NCBI GenBank assembly: GCA_036771835.1
Contig: DAIPGN010000012.1
Span: 1 to 64,000 of the forward strand
Direction: 5' to 3'
DNA from: UBA4877 sp002399285
GTDB lineage: Bacteria; Bacillota; Thermoanaerobacteria; Thermoanaerobacterales; UBA4877
Length of the DNA: 64,000 nucleotides
Part shown: positions 51,783 to 60,269 of the stretch, piece after piece
How positions within the stretch are numbered: the stretch's first letter is position 1
How the letters are laid out: the number at the start of each line of letters is the position of its first letter
Program-made: the position numbers and the translations under genes
Notes under the pieces: generated by a model
Told to the model about the DNA's origin: nothing
What the model saw: only the letters and a program-made list of their open reading frames with translations
The model's database searches: none

Positions 51783-52469
51783 TTATGCCACACCGCCTGA
51801 ACCTTTTATCTGTACATTGTCCGGGCTGATAAATTTGATATAGTATGTTTTATTGGAAGACAGCTTACCTATCATCCAATCCTGCTCATCGTCTATATAC
51901 TCTTCAAATGTAGCGACAACTTTGTCCGTGCCCGATTCGATCAGCTGCATCTTCAAGTTATGCGGAGCAGATGACTCCTCTATAGTCACACATATGGACG
52001 GAGCATACCCATCATCATAGGGAATATAATTATAGTCAGAGTATATATATGACTTGAAATTATAAGTAAAAGCCCTTCCGCCATTATTTAGATCCCATGT
52101 CTTAGTCGGTTTTGTTGTACCATAGGGAGTAACTTTATCATCACTCAAATTGCTGACTTCGCCCTCTGCCGTCTCCGTATAAACGCGAAGGTGCAGGCCT
52201 TTGAGTGCATCAATATTTTCTTTGCCCTTTATGACTATGGATTGAACGCCTTCGTCTTTATTGCCGGCATAAAGGTTAGACCTTATAATGCCCATCTCAG
52301 TTAATTTCTTTATGTTGTCTTCTCCCTTGATTACAATAGATCTAACTTCACCGTTTCCACCATTAACTTTTATGTTCGAGATATCATCCGATGCAAAAGC
52401 GGCAGAGAACGATGTTGTAAGCAGCAGAACGCAGGCAATTAACGCTATTATCTTTTTACCCGCGGTCAT
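51783..52469 (-). CDS. Uncharacterised secreted protein
   Basis: The 228-residue protein has a clear signal peptide (MTAGKK, hydrophobic core, cleavage near AFASDD). Two near repeats, RSIVIKGEDNI (about 43-53) and QSIVIKGKENI (about 76-86), follow. The C-terminal half is beta-rich (TWDLNNGGRAFTYNF; YSDYNYIPYDDGYAPSICV) and may be a small jelly-roll. No family was recognised. It has its own terminator, and GGAGGAAC precedes the ATG. Confidence 0.65.
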   Translation of the reverse strand: MTAGKKIIALIACVLLLTTSFSAAFASDDISNIKVNGGNGEVRSIVIKGEDNIKKLTEMGIIRSNLYAGNKDEGVQSIVIKGKENIDALKGLHLRVYTETAEGEVSNLSDDKVTPYGTTKPTKTWDLNNGGRAFTYNFKSYIYSDYNYIPYDDGYAPSICVTIEESSAPHNLKMQLIESGTDKVVATFEEYIDDEQDWMIGKLSSNKTYYIKFISPDNVQIKGSGGVA

Positions 52470-52851
52470 TTATTGTTCCTCCTTTTTTATAATATTTTTA
52501 GCATATCATAATAAGTCCATTGGAATCATCTCCAACTTCTTTTTGATATTAATATAGCTTTCAATATTTATTGTAAATATTCATAAAGGTCCAACTTTTG
52601 GACCTTATTTAGCACAAAATCACAAGTATAACTATAATAAGGCGGTCCTGCAGGGCTTCTCCCGCCTAAATGCTATATAGATCGACCTCTCAAAAGATCA
52701 ATTCACCTCATTATACACAGGAAGTAGCCTAACATTGTGCACTTTTTTAACCCTGCTGGAAGATGTGAAATCCATTGTTTCCAAGGGTCTTCAGAGATTT
52801 CACTACCCATAGGTGTCAAATACCTCAGCACAACAGAACCGTCCCCCTGTG
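52470..52851. other. Intergenic region with a perfect short hairpin
   Basis: This 382-bp gap holds the promoter region of the secreted-protein gene and a perfect 9-bp hairpin, AAGGTCCAA (52586-52594), CTT loop, TTGGACCTT (52598-52606), followed by ATTT. A REP-like hairpin lies at the right end. No gene was found. Confidence 0.5.
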
Positions 52852-52857
52852 TCACAC
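52828..52857 (-). repeat. REP-like hairpin, second family
   Basis: The minus strand reads GTGACACAGGGGGACGGTTC then TGTTGTG. ACACAGGGGGACGGTTCTGTTGT-type hairpins with an ACGGTTCT core are, as I recall, common between genes in Clostridia. It touches the 3' end of the DUF3307 gene. Confidence 0.6.
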
Positions 52858-53511
52858 TAAGCTCTTGGCGGCCAAGCCGCCCACCAGCGCCAGCAGCACC
52901 GACAGCATGGTCCCTATGAGATAGTATTCGGCGAACTCCTTGTCATTGAGTTCCTTGAAGCGGGCGATGGATTTGGCCGCTATCACAAAACCTATGGCCG
53001 ATATCTCCCCAATGGCTGCCAGTATGAGAATTATACTCCTTTCAAGAATTCCTACGATCTTTCCCGCATTTCTAACGGCATACTGGCTGGACTGAAGCGC
53101 TATGGTGTCCAGCACATGCCTTATGAGCAGCGCACCCCCGAAAACCACGTATACATATATGACCGCGTAGTCAACGTATAACGGGCTGTATGATGGAAGA
53201 GAAAGCAAAACCGACACGGCTAAAATGACTAAAATATGAGCGCACTGGTCTATCAGAAACAGATAGACGTTGTCGCTTTTAAACAGTATGTATCTGACGT
53301 AGTCTATGAGTATATGGGCTGCGGCTATTATGAGCGCGGCGAGCATACTTTGCCACGACAAGATGGGTATAACGGCAATGAGATCAAACAGCAGTATGAT
53401 CAGGAAATGAACGGCATATCCTCGGAGATTTCCCTCTTTCTTCATATTTACTAAGGTATCGGACTGGCACACGTAATCGCCCAGCCCGTGGGCGAGCAAA
53501 AACAGGTTCAT
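52852..53511 (-). CDS. DUF3307 membrane protein
   Basis: The 219-residue protein matches DUF3307: LLAHGLGDYVCQSD at the N-terminus and HILIDYVRYILF, followed by LFLIDQCAHIL, with about six membrane segments. It begins right after the satD-like stop codon. The SatD/DUF3307 pairing is widespread in Firmicutes (the satC-E region in Streptococcus); the function is not established. Confidence 0.8.
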   Translation of the reverse strand: MNLFLLAHGLGDYVCQSDTLVNMKKEGNLRGYAVHFLIILLFDLIAVIPILSWQSMLAALIIAAAHILIDYVRYILFKSDNVYLFLIDQCAHILVILAVSVLLSLPSYSPLYVDYAVIYVYVVFGGALLIRHVLDTIALQSSQYAVRNAGKIVGILERSIILILAAIGEISAIGFVIAAKSIARFKELNDKEFAEYYLIGTMLSVLLALVGGLAAKSLV

Positions 53512-54144
53512 CTATCCATCCCTCCCGACAGCGCCAAAGATCCGGGACAGGTATTCTTCCCCTTCTCTTAACGCTCCGTACTTTGCGGCCTTGCATCTCT
53601 TGGCGGCGTTCTGAGCGGCCACGCCCAACATCTCCCCGGCCGCGCGGTATGTTCCGCAGCTCTCGTATGCGTACACCGCCTGCCACTGGGGCATCGTCCA
53701 TTTCGATTCTATGGCGTCGGCCAAAAGATAGATCACGTTGGCCGCAGAGTCCATATCGCTTTGGCCTGATGATATGCGCGTGCAGGGTGTCTTTATATCC
53801 CTTTCGGCGTCCAATGCCTCCCGCGCGCGGTGGAAGGCCTGGCCGTCCATCTCCCACGAGCTGTCATAGACCAACGGCAGGTCGGTCTCGCCTATGCCTA
53901 CCCCTATCCTGAGCAGTGCGGGCAGGAAAAAGTACCTTAGATTTCTGACTGTCACGGGAATATCCGCGGGGCTCTCTATGATCCCCTGTATCTCATCCCC
54001 TCGGGATATGGAAAACCGCGTCAGCAGACGGTCCGCCATGGCCTCGCTCGCCCTGTCGGCCGACCGGTAGAATCCGTTCTTGGAATAGCCCCGCGAAAGC
54101 AGCTGTTTTGAGCCGATGACGTCCATAGTTATGACTGCGTTCAT
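53512..54144 (-). CDS. SatD-family protein
   Basis: The 210-residue protein matches the SatD family: the MDVIGSKQL start, FSISRGDEIQGII (about 45-57), a RIGVGIGETDL segment and a C-terminal helix-turn-helix-like stretch (GTYRAAGEMLGVAAQNAAKR). The HTH suggests DNA binding. It precedes the DUF3307 gene without a gap and has two copies of a TCACC-N8-GGTGA palindrome upstream, which it may bind to control its own operon. Confidence 0.8.
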   Translation of the reverse strand: MNAVITMDVIGSKQLLSRGYSKNGFYRSADRASEAMADRLLTRFSISRGDEIQGIIESPADIPVTVRNLRYFFLPALLRIGVGIGETDLPLVYDSSWEMDGQAFHRAREALDAERDIKTPCTRISSGQSDMDSAANVIYLLADAIESKWTMPQWQAVYAYESCGTYRAAGEMLGVAAQNAAKRCKAAKYGALREGEEYLSRIFGAVGRDG

Positions 54145-54171
54145 GGCATACCCCTTCGTTCCCGAAATATT

Positions 54172-54218
54172 TCACCCCCTTAAAGGTGATATCGCATTAT
54201 TCACCCTTACACCGGTGA
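54172..54218 (-). promoter_or_regulatory. Twin TCACC-N8-GGTGA operators before satD
   Basis: TCACC (54172-54176) with GGTGA (54185-54189), and TCACC (54201-54205) with GGTGA (54214-54218): two 18-bp inverted repeats with identical 8-bp spacers, 29 bp apart. They lie 28-74 bp before the satD ATG. A dimeric regulator is inferred. Confidence 0.7.
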
Positions 54219-54277
54219 TAAATTCATTATATTAGAAAGCATTTCCTCAGTCAATTATCCCATATACTATTTTATAA

Positions 54278-54349
54278 TGCGGCCCGGCCGGTCAAGGCAG
54301 GCCGATGCCAATCTCGCGAACAGCACAAGAGAACCGTGCCCTTGTGTCA
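54278..54349 (-). repeat. Composite repeat, copy G
   Basis: The minus strand reads ATGACACAAGGGCACGGTTC, TCTTGTGCTGTTCGC, then GAGATTGGCATCGGCCTGCC. The first part is the second-family hairpin; the second is the right end of the main hairpin family. It shows the two families joined. It overlaps the orr stop codon. Confidence 0.65.
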
Positions 54350-55408
54350 TATGAATTTTTTATCCACATAGGCCGACGTCATCAGGCTGAGCATGGCGGC
54401 ATAGGAAACCCTGAATCCTATGATATCCCCCGGCTTAAAATCTTCTGCGGAGGTGACGTCCAAGATCATGTGGTCGCTGCTGGCTCCTATTATCTCAATG
54501 CGCTCGTCCAGCGGCGTGAGTCCCTCTACGCGGCAGTCCTGCTTGCCTACCGCAACTATGACTCTCTTCATGAGGCCCTTATCCACATACACGGGAACCT
54601 CTCCGAAGGAATTCTTGCCTATCTCGCCTATCGGCATGGAGGGCTTTGTCTTTGCCTCCACCACCTCGGCCCTGAGGATCATGGTGTCCTGCTTGAGGCC
54701 CGGCATGGGCGTGCCATATGTGGGATCGGTGCCTAAGAGTATGCCCTCTCCGATGCGCAGCTGATTCACGCCTTCGGCCAGGCCGCCCTCCCTCATCAGC
54801 GGCAGCGTGGCGGAGGTCCCTCCCGATACCGTGGCGAGCTTGATGCCGTACCGCCGCTCTATATCCCTGGCCAGGCCGGCCAGCCTGCCCGTGTTCTCAC
54901 CGGTCGCTATAACCCCGCCGTAGCAGCCCAGGTTGGTGCCTATCCCTTCCAGCCTGACGCCCGGCAGGTCAATTATCTCCCCAGCCGTCCTAACGGCATC
55001 CTCCGGCAGCACTCCCTCTCTCAAGTCACCCACGTCCACCATGAGGATCACATTGTGCATCTTCCCCGCCTTCACCGCCTCGCCGGATATGGCCCTTATC
55101 ACGGATACCTCGGAATTGAGGCTGCCCTCCGCCAACTCCACCAGCTGCGGCACCTCCGAGATCATGGGTATCCTTATGAGATAGACGGGCAGTGAAAAAC
55201 CGGCCCTCTTTAAGGCCGCTATATTCTTGAGCCTCGCATCGCCCAAGGCGGCCGCCCCGCCCTTCACCATGGCCGCCGCGACCTCCGGCATGGCGCATGC
55301 TCCCTTGGTAACCCCCATCACCTTTATATTCTTCTCCCGGCACAGTCCGGTGATAAAGCGCGTATTGCATTCTATCCTGTCTAAGTTTATCTCCAACAAT
55401 GGATACAT
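54347..55408 (-). CDS. orr: Ornithine racemase
   Basis: The 353-residue product is an alanine-racemase-family PLP enzyme of the ornithine racemase type. PLP lysine is Lys 35 in GVTKGACAMPEVA; VSGGTSATL and the late TYGTPMPGL segment fit Orr. It interconverts L- and D-ornithine, supplying the D-ornithine used by OraSE. ATG at 55408 follows GGAGGGG; the TTG five codons upstream lies inside that site. It is about 4.2 kb from ord, on the same strand, with unrelated genes between. Confidence 0.9.
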   Translation of the reverse strand: MYPLLEINLDRIECNTRFITGLCREKNIKVMGVTKGACAMPEVAAAMVKGGAAALGDARLKNIAALKRAGFSLPVYLIRIPMISEVPQLVELAEGSLNSEVSVIRAISGEAVKAGKMHNVILMVDVGDLREGVLPEDAVRTAGEIIDLPGVRLEGIGTNLGCYGGVIATGENTGRLAGLARDIERRYGIKLATVSGGTSATLPLMREGGLAEGVNQLRIGEGILLGTDPTYGTPMPGLKQDTMILRAEVVEAKTKPSMPIGEIGKNSFGEVPVYVDKGLMKRVIVAVGKQDCRVEGLTPLDERIEIIGASSDHMILDVTSAEDFKPGDIIGFRVSYAAMLSLMTSAYVDKKFI

Positions 55409-55476
55409 TGTCTTCCCCTCCAAAAGTTTTTTACATTTTTATAGTATACCGCCGTGTGACCTCCGGTTTTTTTGCA

Positions 55477-56205
55477 TCAGTCCGCCGCGATACACACCAT
55501 CACCGGACGATGATCGGAAATATCAATATCCAGTACCCGGCTGCACGAAGCATCTACAGGCACGCCGCATCCGAACCAAAAATCCGCCTTAACGCCGCCC
55601 TGCAGCGTGGCTGCACCGCGCGGCCCGCCGTCTGACATCTCAAAGGAATGATGCAGCATTATATCGTATGGCAGAGACCCCTCCCCCTGATTGAGATCGC
55701 CGCCTATGATCATCCTCTTGGCATCAAATCCGTGGGCATACAGCTCCCGCTTTATCCCTGCGGCCTGTATCGTCTGATCTCCCTTCAGCCCGAGGTGAAA
55801 GGCTCCCGCATACAATTCGCCGCCGCAGTCAACACGGGTCAGTATGAAACTGCGGTCTTCCCTTCCGTATCTTTTGGGCAGCGGCAGCCGCATAACGGCC
55901 GTAAGCGGGTACCTGCTCAGGACCGCATTCCCGTAACGGCCGGGAAACATCCTTATGGATGCCATATACTCGTACTGCCACGGCGCGCCGGTGATGCCGG
56001 CGAGTCTCTCCGCAATGTATCCGGCCTGGTCGATGCGGCCGCAGCGCAGGGTAACGAGATCCACCTCCTGCAGGCAGGCTATATCGGCTCCGCAGTCCGC
56101 TATAGTCCCGGCGATCGTATTTAAGTTTTCTTTCCTGCCGCACGGGCGGCTCCCGCCGGCATCCCTTCCCGCCTTTATATTCCATGTGAGCGCATATATC
56201 TCCAT
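55477..56205 (-). CDS. Endonuclease/exonuclease/phosphatase-family protein
   Basis: The 242-residue protein matches the EEP fold: LTWNIKAG at the N-terminus, CLQEVDLV with the metal-binding Glu, YGNAVLSRYPL, GGDLNQ with catalytic Asp/Asn, and the terminal ISDHRPVMV with catalytic Asp-His. Substrates in the family include DNA, RNA and phospholipids, so the role is open. No signal peptide. It lies between the sigma-54 activator and orr on the same strand and may be co-transcribed. Confidence 0.88.
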   Translation of the reverse strand: MEIYALTWNIKAGRDAGGSRPCGRKENLNTIAGTIADCGADIACLQEVDLVTLRCGRIDQAGYIAERLAGITGAPWQYEYMASIRMFPGRYGNAVLSRYPLTAVMRLPLPKRYGREDRSFILTRVDCGGELYAGAFHLGLKGDQTIQAAGIKRELYAHGFDAKRMIIGGDLNQGEGSLPYDIMLHHSFEMSDGGPRGAATLQGGVKADFWFGCGVPVDASCSRVLDIDISDHRPVMVCIAAD

Positions 56206-56294
56206 TTTGCTTTCCTTCTTTTAAATTGATTTCGGTCCTCTCCTATATAATATTTAGCGCCCACACAAAGGTGTTACAAAAACTGTTTATCTAC

Positions 56295-57713
56295 TCACAT
56301 CCTTAAGCCGTACTTTTTCATCTTGTACTGAAGCGTCTGCCGCTTTATATTCAGCTTCTCGGCAGAGCGAGTCACATTGCCGCCGCTGGACTTCAATGCG
56401 TTTATGATGATCTCCCGCTCCATATCGTCCAGCATATCGTCCAGGGCCGGGCCGCCCTCTGCCGGACCGTATACCGGAAGCGTATATCCGCCCGTCTTCT
56501 CTCTATGGCCGTCATCGTCCCCGAAGAGATAGGGAGGCAGATCGCAAAGTTCAATGATATCGCCGTTTGCCACATTCATGGCTCCCTCTACGGCGTTTTC
56601 CAATTCCCGCACGTTGCCCGGCCAGTCGTACTTCACAAACAGGTCCTTCACCCCGTCGGCCAGGCCGGTCACATTCTTCTTCAGCCTGGCGTTGAACCTG
56701 TTTATAAAGTGCCGGGACAGTACGGGTATATCTTCCTTCCTCTCCCTCAGCGGAGGTATCTTTATGTAGACCACGCTCAGCCGGTAAAACAGATCCTTCC
56801 TCAAAGTGCCGTCTTCCATGCTCTTCATGGGGTCCTTGTTGGCTGTGGATATAATCCTCACGTCCACGGGCGTCACTCCCGTATCGCCGATCCTCCTCAC
56901 AAACCCGTCCTGAAGCACCCTCAGCATCTTAGCCTGGAGCCCCGTCCCCATGGAATTTATCTCATCCAGGAGCAGCGTGCCGCGGTCCGCCAGCTCGAAC
57001 AGGCCGGGCCGGTCCACCGCCCCCGTAAAGCCGCCCTTCACCGTGCCGAACAGTATGCCTTCCAACAGGCTCTCCGGCAGCGCCGCACAGTTCTGGGTGA
57101 CGAAGGCCTGGCCGCCCCTCATCCCCGCCCGGTGGATGCTCTGGGCGAACATCTCCTTGCCCGTGCCCGTTTCGCCGTATATCAGCACCGGAGAGGAGGT
57201 ATGAGCGACCTTTTCAGCTATGCCGACCGCGTCCCTTATCCCCCTGCTCTCTCCTATGATATCCGTAAAGCCGTACCTCAGCCGCTCCCTGGTCTGCCTA
57301 GGCTGCCTTTCATTGCCCTTCTTACGGGTATAGGACACCTTCTCGGCAAGCTCTCTGAGCTTGGTAATATCCCTGGCTATCTCCACGGCGCCGATCACCC
57401 TGTTGTTTTTCAGCAGCGGGCAGGTCGTGTTTATCGTCGTTATCTCCTGTCCCCGGTAATTAAAATAAGTCTGCACCCTGTCGACGATGGTCTCCCCCGT
57501 CTGCAGCACATAGAGCAGCGTACTGCTGCCGCGGTTTAAAGACGGAAACATCTCGGCCAGGCCCTTGCCCATCATGTCGGACGGCTCCGTCATTTCCAGC
57601 CGGCCCATCGCGGCGTTGTAGAAAACGGTGACCCCCTTTGAATCGACGACATGGATGCCCATATCGATCATTTCCAATATGTCCCACGAAAACTCCCTCA
57701 GCGATTTATCCAC
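56295..57713 (-). CDS. Sigma-54 activator with PAS, AAA+ and Fis domains (RocR-like)
   Basis: The 472-residue protein has an N-terminal PAS domain (about 11-117), a central AAA+ domain with Walker A GETGTGKE (180-187) and Walker B LLLDEINSM, and a C-terminal Fis-type HTH (GGNVTRSAEKLNIKRQTLQY). The sigma-54 contact loop reads GGFTGA (227-232) rather than the nearly invariant GAFTGA. The rest closely resembles arginine/ornithine regulators such as RocR (FGTVKG...VDRPGLFE). It is the likely activator of the sigma-54 promoter at 50208-50223. GTG start after AGGTGGGG. Confidence 0.9.
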   Translation of the reverse strand: MDKSLREFSWDILEMIDMGIHVVDSKGVTVFYNAAMGRLEMTEPSDMMGKGLAEMFPSLNRGSSTLLYVLQTGETIVDRVQTYFNYRGQEITTINTTCPLLKNNRVIGAVEIARDITKLRELAEKVSYTRKKGNERQPRQTRERLRYGFTDIIGESRGIRDAVGIAEKVAHTSSPVLIYGETGTGKEMFAQSIHRAGMRGGQAFVTQNCAALPESLLEGILFGTVKGGFTGAVDRPGLFELADRGTLLLDEINSMGTGLQAKMLRVLQDGFVRRIGDTGVTPVDVRIISTANKDPMKSMEDGTLRKDLFYRLSVVYIKIPPLRERKEDIPVLSRHFINRFNARLKKNVTGLADGVKDLFVKYDWPGNVRELENAVEGAMNVANGDIIELCDLPPYLFGDDDGHREKTGGYTLPVYGPAEGGPALDDMLDDMEREIIINALKSSGGNVTRSAEKLNIKRQTLQYKMKKYGLRM

Positions 57714-57747
57714 TCGGCCCCACCTCGCATAAGCAATATCTCTATAT

Positions 57748-57775
57748 ATTATACTCTAAGGAAAACGATTGTTAA
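57748..57775 (-). promoter_or_regulatory. Sigma-A promoter of the activator gene
   Basis: Minus strand: TTAACA (57770-57775), 16-bp spacer, TATAAT (57748-57753), 35 bp before the GTG start. Confidence 0.55.
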
Positions 57776-57811
57776 AGTACCGCCTTTCATGGACAAATCC
57801 GCAATATATAA

Positions 57812-57844
57812 TAAAAGGGCGGGTTTAAATCGACCCGTCCCTTT
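57812..57844 (-). terminator. Terminator
   Basis: AAAGGGCGGGT (57814-57824) pairs with ACCCGTCCCTTT (57833-57844) with one bulge, and the minus strand continues TATTATAT. It ends the small membrane protein gene at 57871. Confidence 0.75.
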
Positions 57845-57870
57845 ACAAAATCTATTCTTATGAATATTTT

Positions 57871-58161
57871 TTACGCTGCGTTAGTACTTTTATTTCTTAC
57901 GATAAGATACCAGACATATTCAATGACAATCGCGCCGATGAAACCGGCTATCACATTGAAGCCGCCTGCCATCCAGCCCCAGTCGCCCAGAAGAGCATCG
58001 CCAACCCATGCGCCTAAAATATTAGCTATCAGTGCCGACCAGTATGTGCCGTAAATCTTATTCAGCTTCTCTGAATAAGTGCTGCCTGCCTTATTATTAA
58101 ACATGGGATGGAACACCAAGCTGGAGATTATGCCAACCGCCAGAAGCATTAACGTATACAT
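57871..58161 (-). CDS. GlsB/YeaQ/YmgE-type small membrane protein
   Basis: The 96-residue product has three hydrophobic segments. The IANILGAWVGDALLG and GGFNVIAGFIGAIV pattern resembles the transglycosylase-associated (GlsB/YeaQ/YmgE) stress protein family. ATG at 58161 follows AAAGGAGGCG; an upstream in-frame ATG overlaps it. Neighbouring Asp23/Gls24 and AmaP genes belong to the same envelope-stress theme. Confidence 0.65.
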   Translation of the reverse strand: MYTLMLLAVGIISSLVFHPMFNNKAGSTYSEKLNKIYGTYWSALIANILGAWVGDALLGDWGWMAGGFNVIAGFIGAIVIEYVWYLIVRNKSTNAA

Positions 58162-58349
58162 ACCATCGCCTCCTTTCATTGGCTTTATTTCTCTTTACAT
58201 CTATTATTTTACCATATTGGGCCATATATGCAAATCCAAATCTGACCTTGTTTGACCAATAATCGTTCTCCGTTGGCACATTAGCGTAATTTTCTTTTAC
58301 TCTCTGATAATTACTTATTCATTTGGGTTTTCTCTTGGCCGTATATGCA

Positions 58350-58380
58350 AAAAACACGGCGGCAAATATGCCGTCGTGTT
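58350..58380 (-). terminator. Terminator of asp23-type gene
   Basis: AACACGGCGGC (58353-58363) pairs with GCCGTCGTGTT (58370-58380) with one wobble; minus strand continues TTTTGC. Confidence 0.8.
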
Positions 58381-58394
58381 CTGTGATCCCAGGT

Positions 58395-58796
58395 TTATGG
58401 TTCTATTACATCCTCTACCGTCGTATCGGAAGCAGCAGCCTTTGGCTGGCCCGGCTGATTTATCCCAAGCACATGTATATTCACGCATGGTACGTTGAGT
58501 CCGGTATATTCCTCCACGTCTGACTTTATCTTTTTCTGTATGCTTTCCGATACCTTGGGTATACTGTCCCCGTAATTGACCAGTATGTTTGCGTCGATGG
58601 TAACGTCCTCGCCGTCGGACTTTACCTTGATCCCCTTGGACAGATTCTTCCTGCCGATGACCTCCGTTATACCGTCTACCACGCCTCCGCTCATGCCGGA
58701 TACGCCCTTGATCTCCAGAGCGGACAGGCCGGCTATGGAAGCCACTACCTCGTCCGATATTTCCACCGTTCCCAAATCCTTTGTATATGCAGCCAT
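58395..58796 (-). CDS. Asp23/Gls24-family envelope stress protein
   Basis: The 133-residue protein matches Asp23/Gls24: LGTVEISDEVVASIAGLSALEI, then VSGMSGGVVDGITEVIGRKNLSKGIKV and DANILVNYGDSIPKVSESIQ. In staphylococci Asp23 is held at the membrane by AmaP; an AmaP-like gene lies 1.5 kb away here, with hflX between. A TTTACA-N18-TATAAT promoter lies upstream on the minus strand, and GGAGAGGAGG precedes the ATG. Confidence 0.9.
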   Translation of the reverse strand: MAAYTKDLGTVEISDEVVASIAGLSALEIKGVSGMSGGVVDGITEVIGRKNLSKGIKVKSDGEDVTIDANILVNYGDSIPKVSESIQKKIKSDVEEYTGLNVPCVNIHVLGINQPGQPKAAASDTTVEDVIEP

Positions 58797-58892
58797 GGCA
58801 ATCCTCCTCTCCTTTTTTGTTATTATAGCATATTTCGATTATTGATGTAAATCAAGCCGCGTGTTTATTCGTCCTTCATGAATGAGAACACA

Positions 58893-58945
58893 TAGCAGAC
58901 CGTGACACTCTCGTGCAACCGTGCGAGAGTGCCGCGGCCTGTAAT
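58893..58945 (+). repeat. Intergenic hairpin repeat, copy H
   Basis: GCAGACCGTGACACTCTCG, a TGCAACCGTG loop and CGAGAGTGCCGCGGCCTG form a stem of about 18 bp with few mismatches, lying upstream of hflX. It shares the family ends (GCAG...CCGTGACA; CGGCCTG) but has its own arm middle, as expected of compensatory change. Confidence 0.65.
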
Positions 58946-59021
58946 CATTTTCACCGCATTAAGAAATACTATGTGTTAAAGGTGTATAATATACTTGATA
59001 TTATGATTCGGAGGAAAATAA

Positions 59022-60254
59022 ATGATAGAAAACACGCAGAAAAAGAGCTCGGCTGTTTTGGTGGGAATCGTAAACCATTCCGATGACCGGGAATCGGTGG
59101 ACGAGTTGGCGCTGCTTGCCGAAACCGCAGGAGCGGCGGTGGCGGGCACCGTCACGCAGAGGAAGGACAGGATAGATCCCGGCTATTACATAGGCAGGGG
59201 CAAGGCGCAGGAAATAAAGCTCACGGCGGACGAACTGGGGGCCAATGCCGTTATATTCGACGACGAATTATCACCCATCCAGCAGAGAAACTTGGAAAAC
59301 CTGATCGGAGTACAGGTGATAGACAGAACCGTCCTGATCCTGGACATTTTTGCGCAGCGGGCGCGTTCCATGGAGGGCAAAATACAGGTCGAGCTGGCAC
59401 AGCTCCAGTATATGCTGCCGCGGCTCACCGGCAAGGGCATAGAGCTCTCCAGAGAGGGCGGAGGCATAGGTACCAGGGGCCCCGGCGAGACCAGGCTGGA
59501 AACGGACAGGAGGCATATCAGGAGGAGGATAACCCATCTCAAAAGGCAGCTGGAAGGTATAAAGAAAAGCCGCAACCTGATAAGGGACGCAAGAAGATAC
59601 CCCGTCGTCTGCCTAGTGGGCTACACCAATTCGGGAAAATCCACCCTCTTGAATGCCCTCGCAGGCTCCGACGTACCGTCGGCAGACAGGCTCTTCGAGA
59701 CGCTGGACACCACTACTCGCGGCCTGTCTCTGCCTGACGGGCGGACCGTACTTATCTCGGATACGGTCGGTTTTATCCGCAAGCTTCCCCATCAACTGAT
59801 AGAGGCCTTCAAGGCAACTTTGGACGAGGTAAGGGAAGCGGATCTGTTGATACATGTCATAGACGGCGGCGACGAAGATATGTTTACCGAGATAGAGGTG
59901 GTAAACGGCGTGCTTAAGCAAATCAGCGCATATGACAAGCCGGTCATACTGGCGGTCAATAAATCAGATGTGGTCTCCGTGCCGGGATTTTCTTTGGGAT
60001 CGCCCAATACCGTGATGATCTCCGCTCTCTATAGAAAGAACCTGGACAAGCTGATCGAAATGATATCCTCTGCGCTGCCGCCCTCAAGGAAGAAGGCCGG
60101 CTTTATCATCCCCTACGATAAGGCGGGTCTTTTGGACGAACTCCACCGGCACGGCGTCGTCTCCAGGGAGGACTACGATGGGGAAGGGATATCGGTCGAG
60201 GGGGAGTTTGACCTGCCCTTAATAGGCAAATTCAGCGAATACGAGACATACTGA
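59022..60254 (+). CDS. hflX: GTPase HflX
   Basis: The 410-residue protein is HflX, a ribosome-associated GTPase that splits stalled 70S ribosomes. The N-terminal domain has IDPGYYIGRGKAQEI and the loop LSREGGGIGTRGPGETRLE. G motifs are GYTNSGKST (G1), DTTTR (G2), SDTVGF (G3) and NKSD (G4). GGAGG precedes the ATG, and a strong terminator follows. Confidence 0.95.
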   Translation: MIENTQKKSSAVLVGIVNHSDDRESVDELALLAETAGAAVAGTVTQRKDRIDPGYYIGRGKAQEIKLTADELGANAVIFDDELSPIQQRNLENLIGVQVIDRTVLILDIFAQRARSMEGKIQVELAQLQYMLPRLTGKGIELSREGGGIGTRGPGETRLETDRRHIRRRITHLKRQLEGIKKSRNLIRDARRYPVVCLVGYTNSGKSTLLNALAGSDVPSADRLFETLDTTTRGLSLPDGRTVLISDTVGFIRKLPHQLIEAFKATLDEVREADLLIHVIDGGDEDMFTEIEVVNGVLKQISAYDKPVILAVNKSDVVSVPGFSLGSPNTVMISALYRKNLDKLIEMISSALPPSRKKAGFIIPYDKAGLLDELHRHGVVSREDYDGEGISVEGEFDLPLIGKFSEYETY

Positions 60255-60269
60255 TATATGAATAATTAT

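Noticed and set aside
55409..55476. Possible sigma-54 promoter before orr (GG-N10-GC)
   Set aside because: Only the two dinucleotides match; flanking consensus is absent.
56505..57539. A 344-codon plus-strand open frame
   Set aside because: Antisense to the sigma-54 activator; composition is that of a shadow frame.
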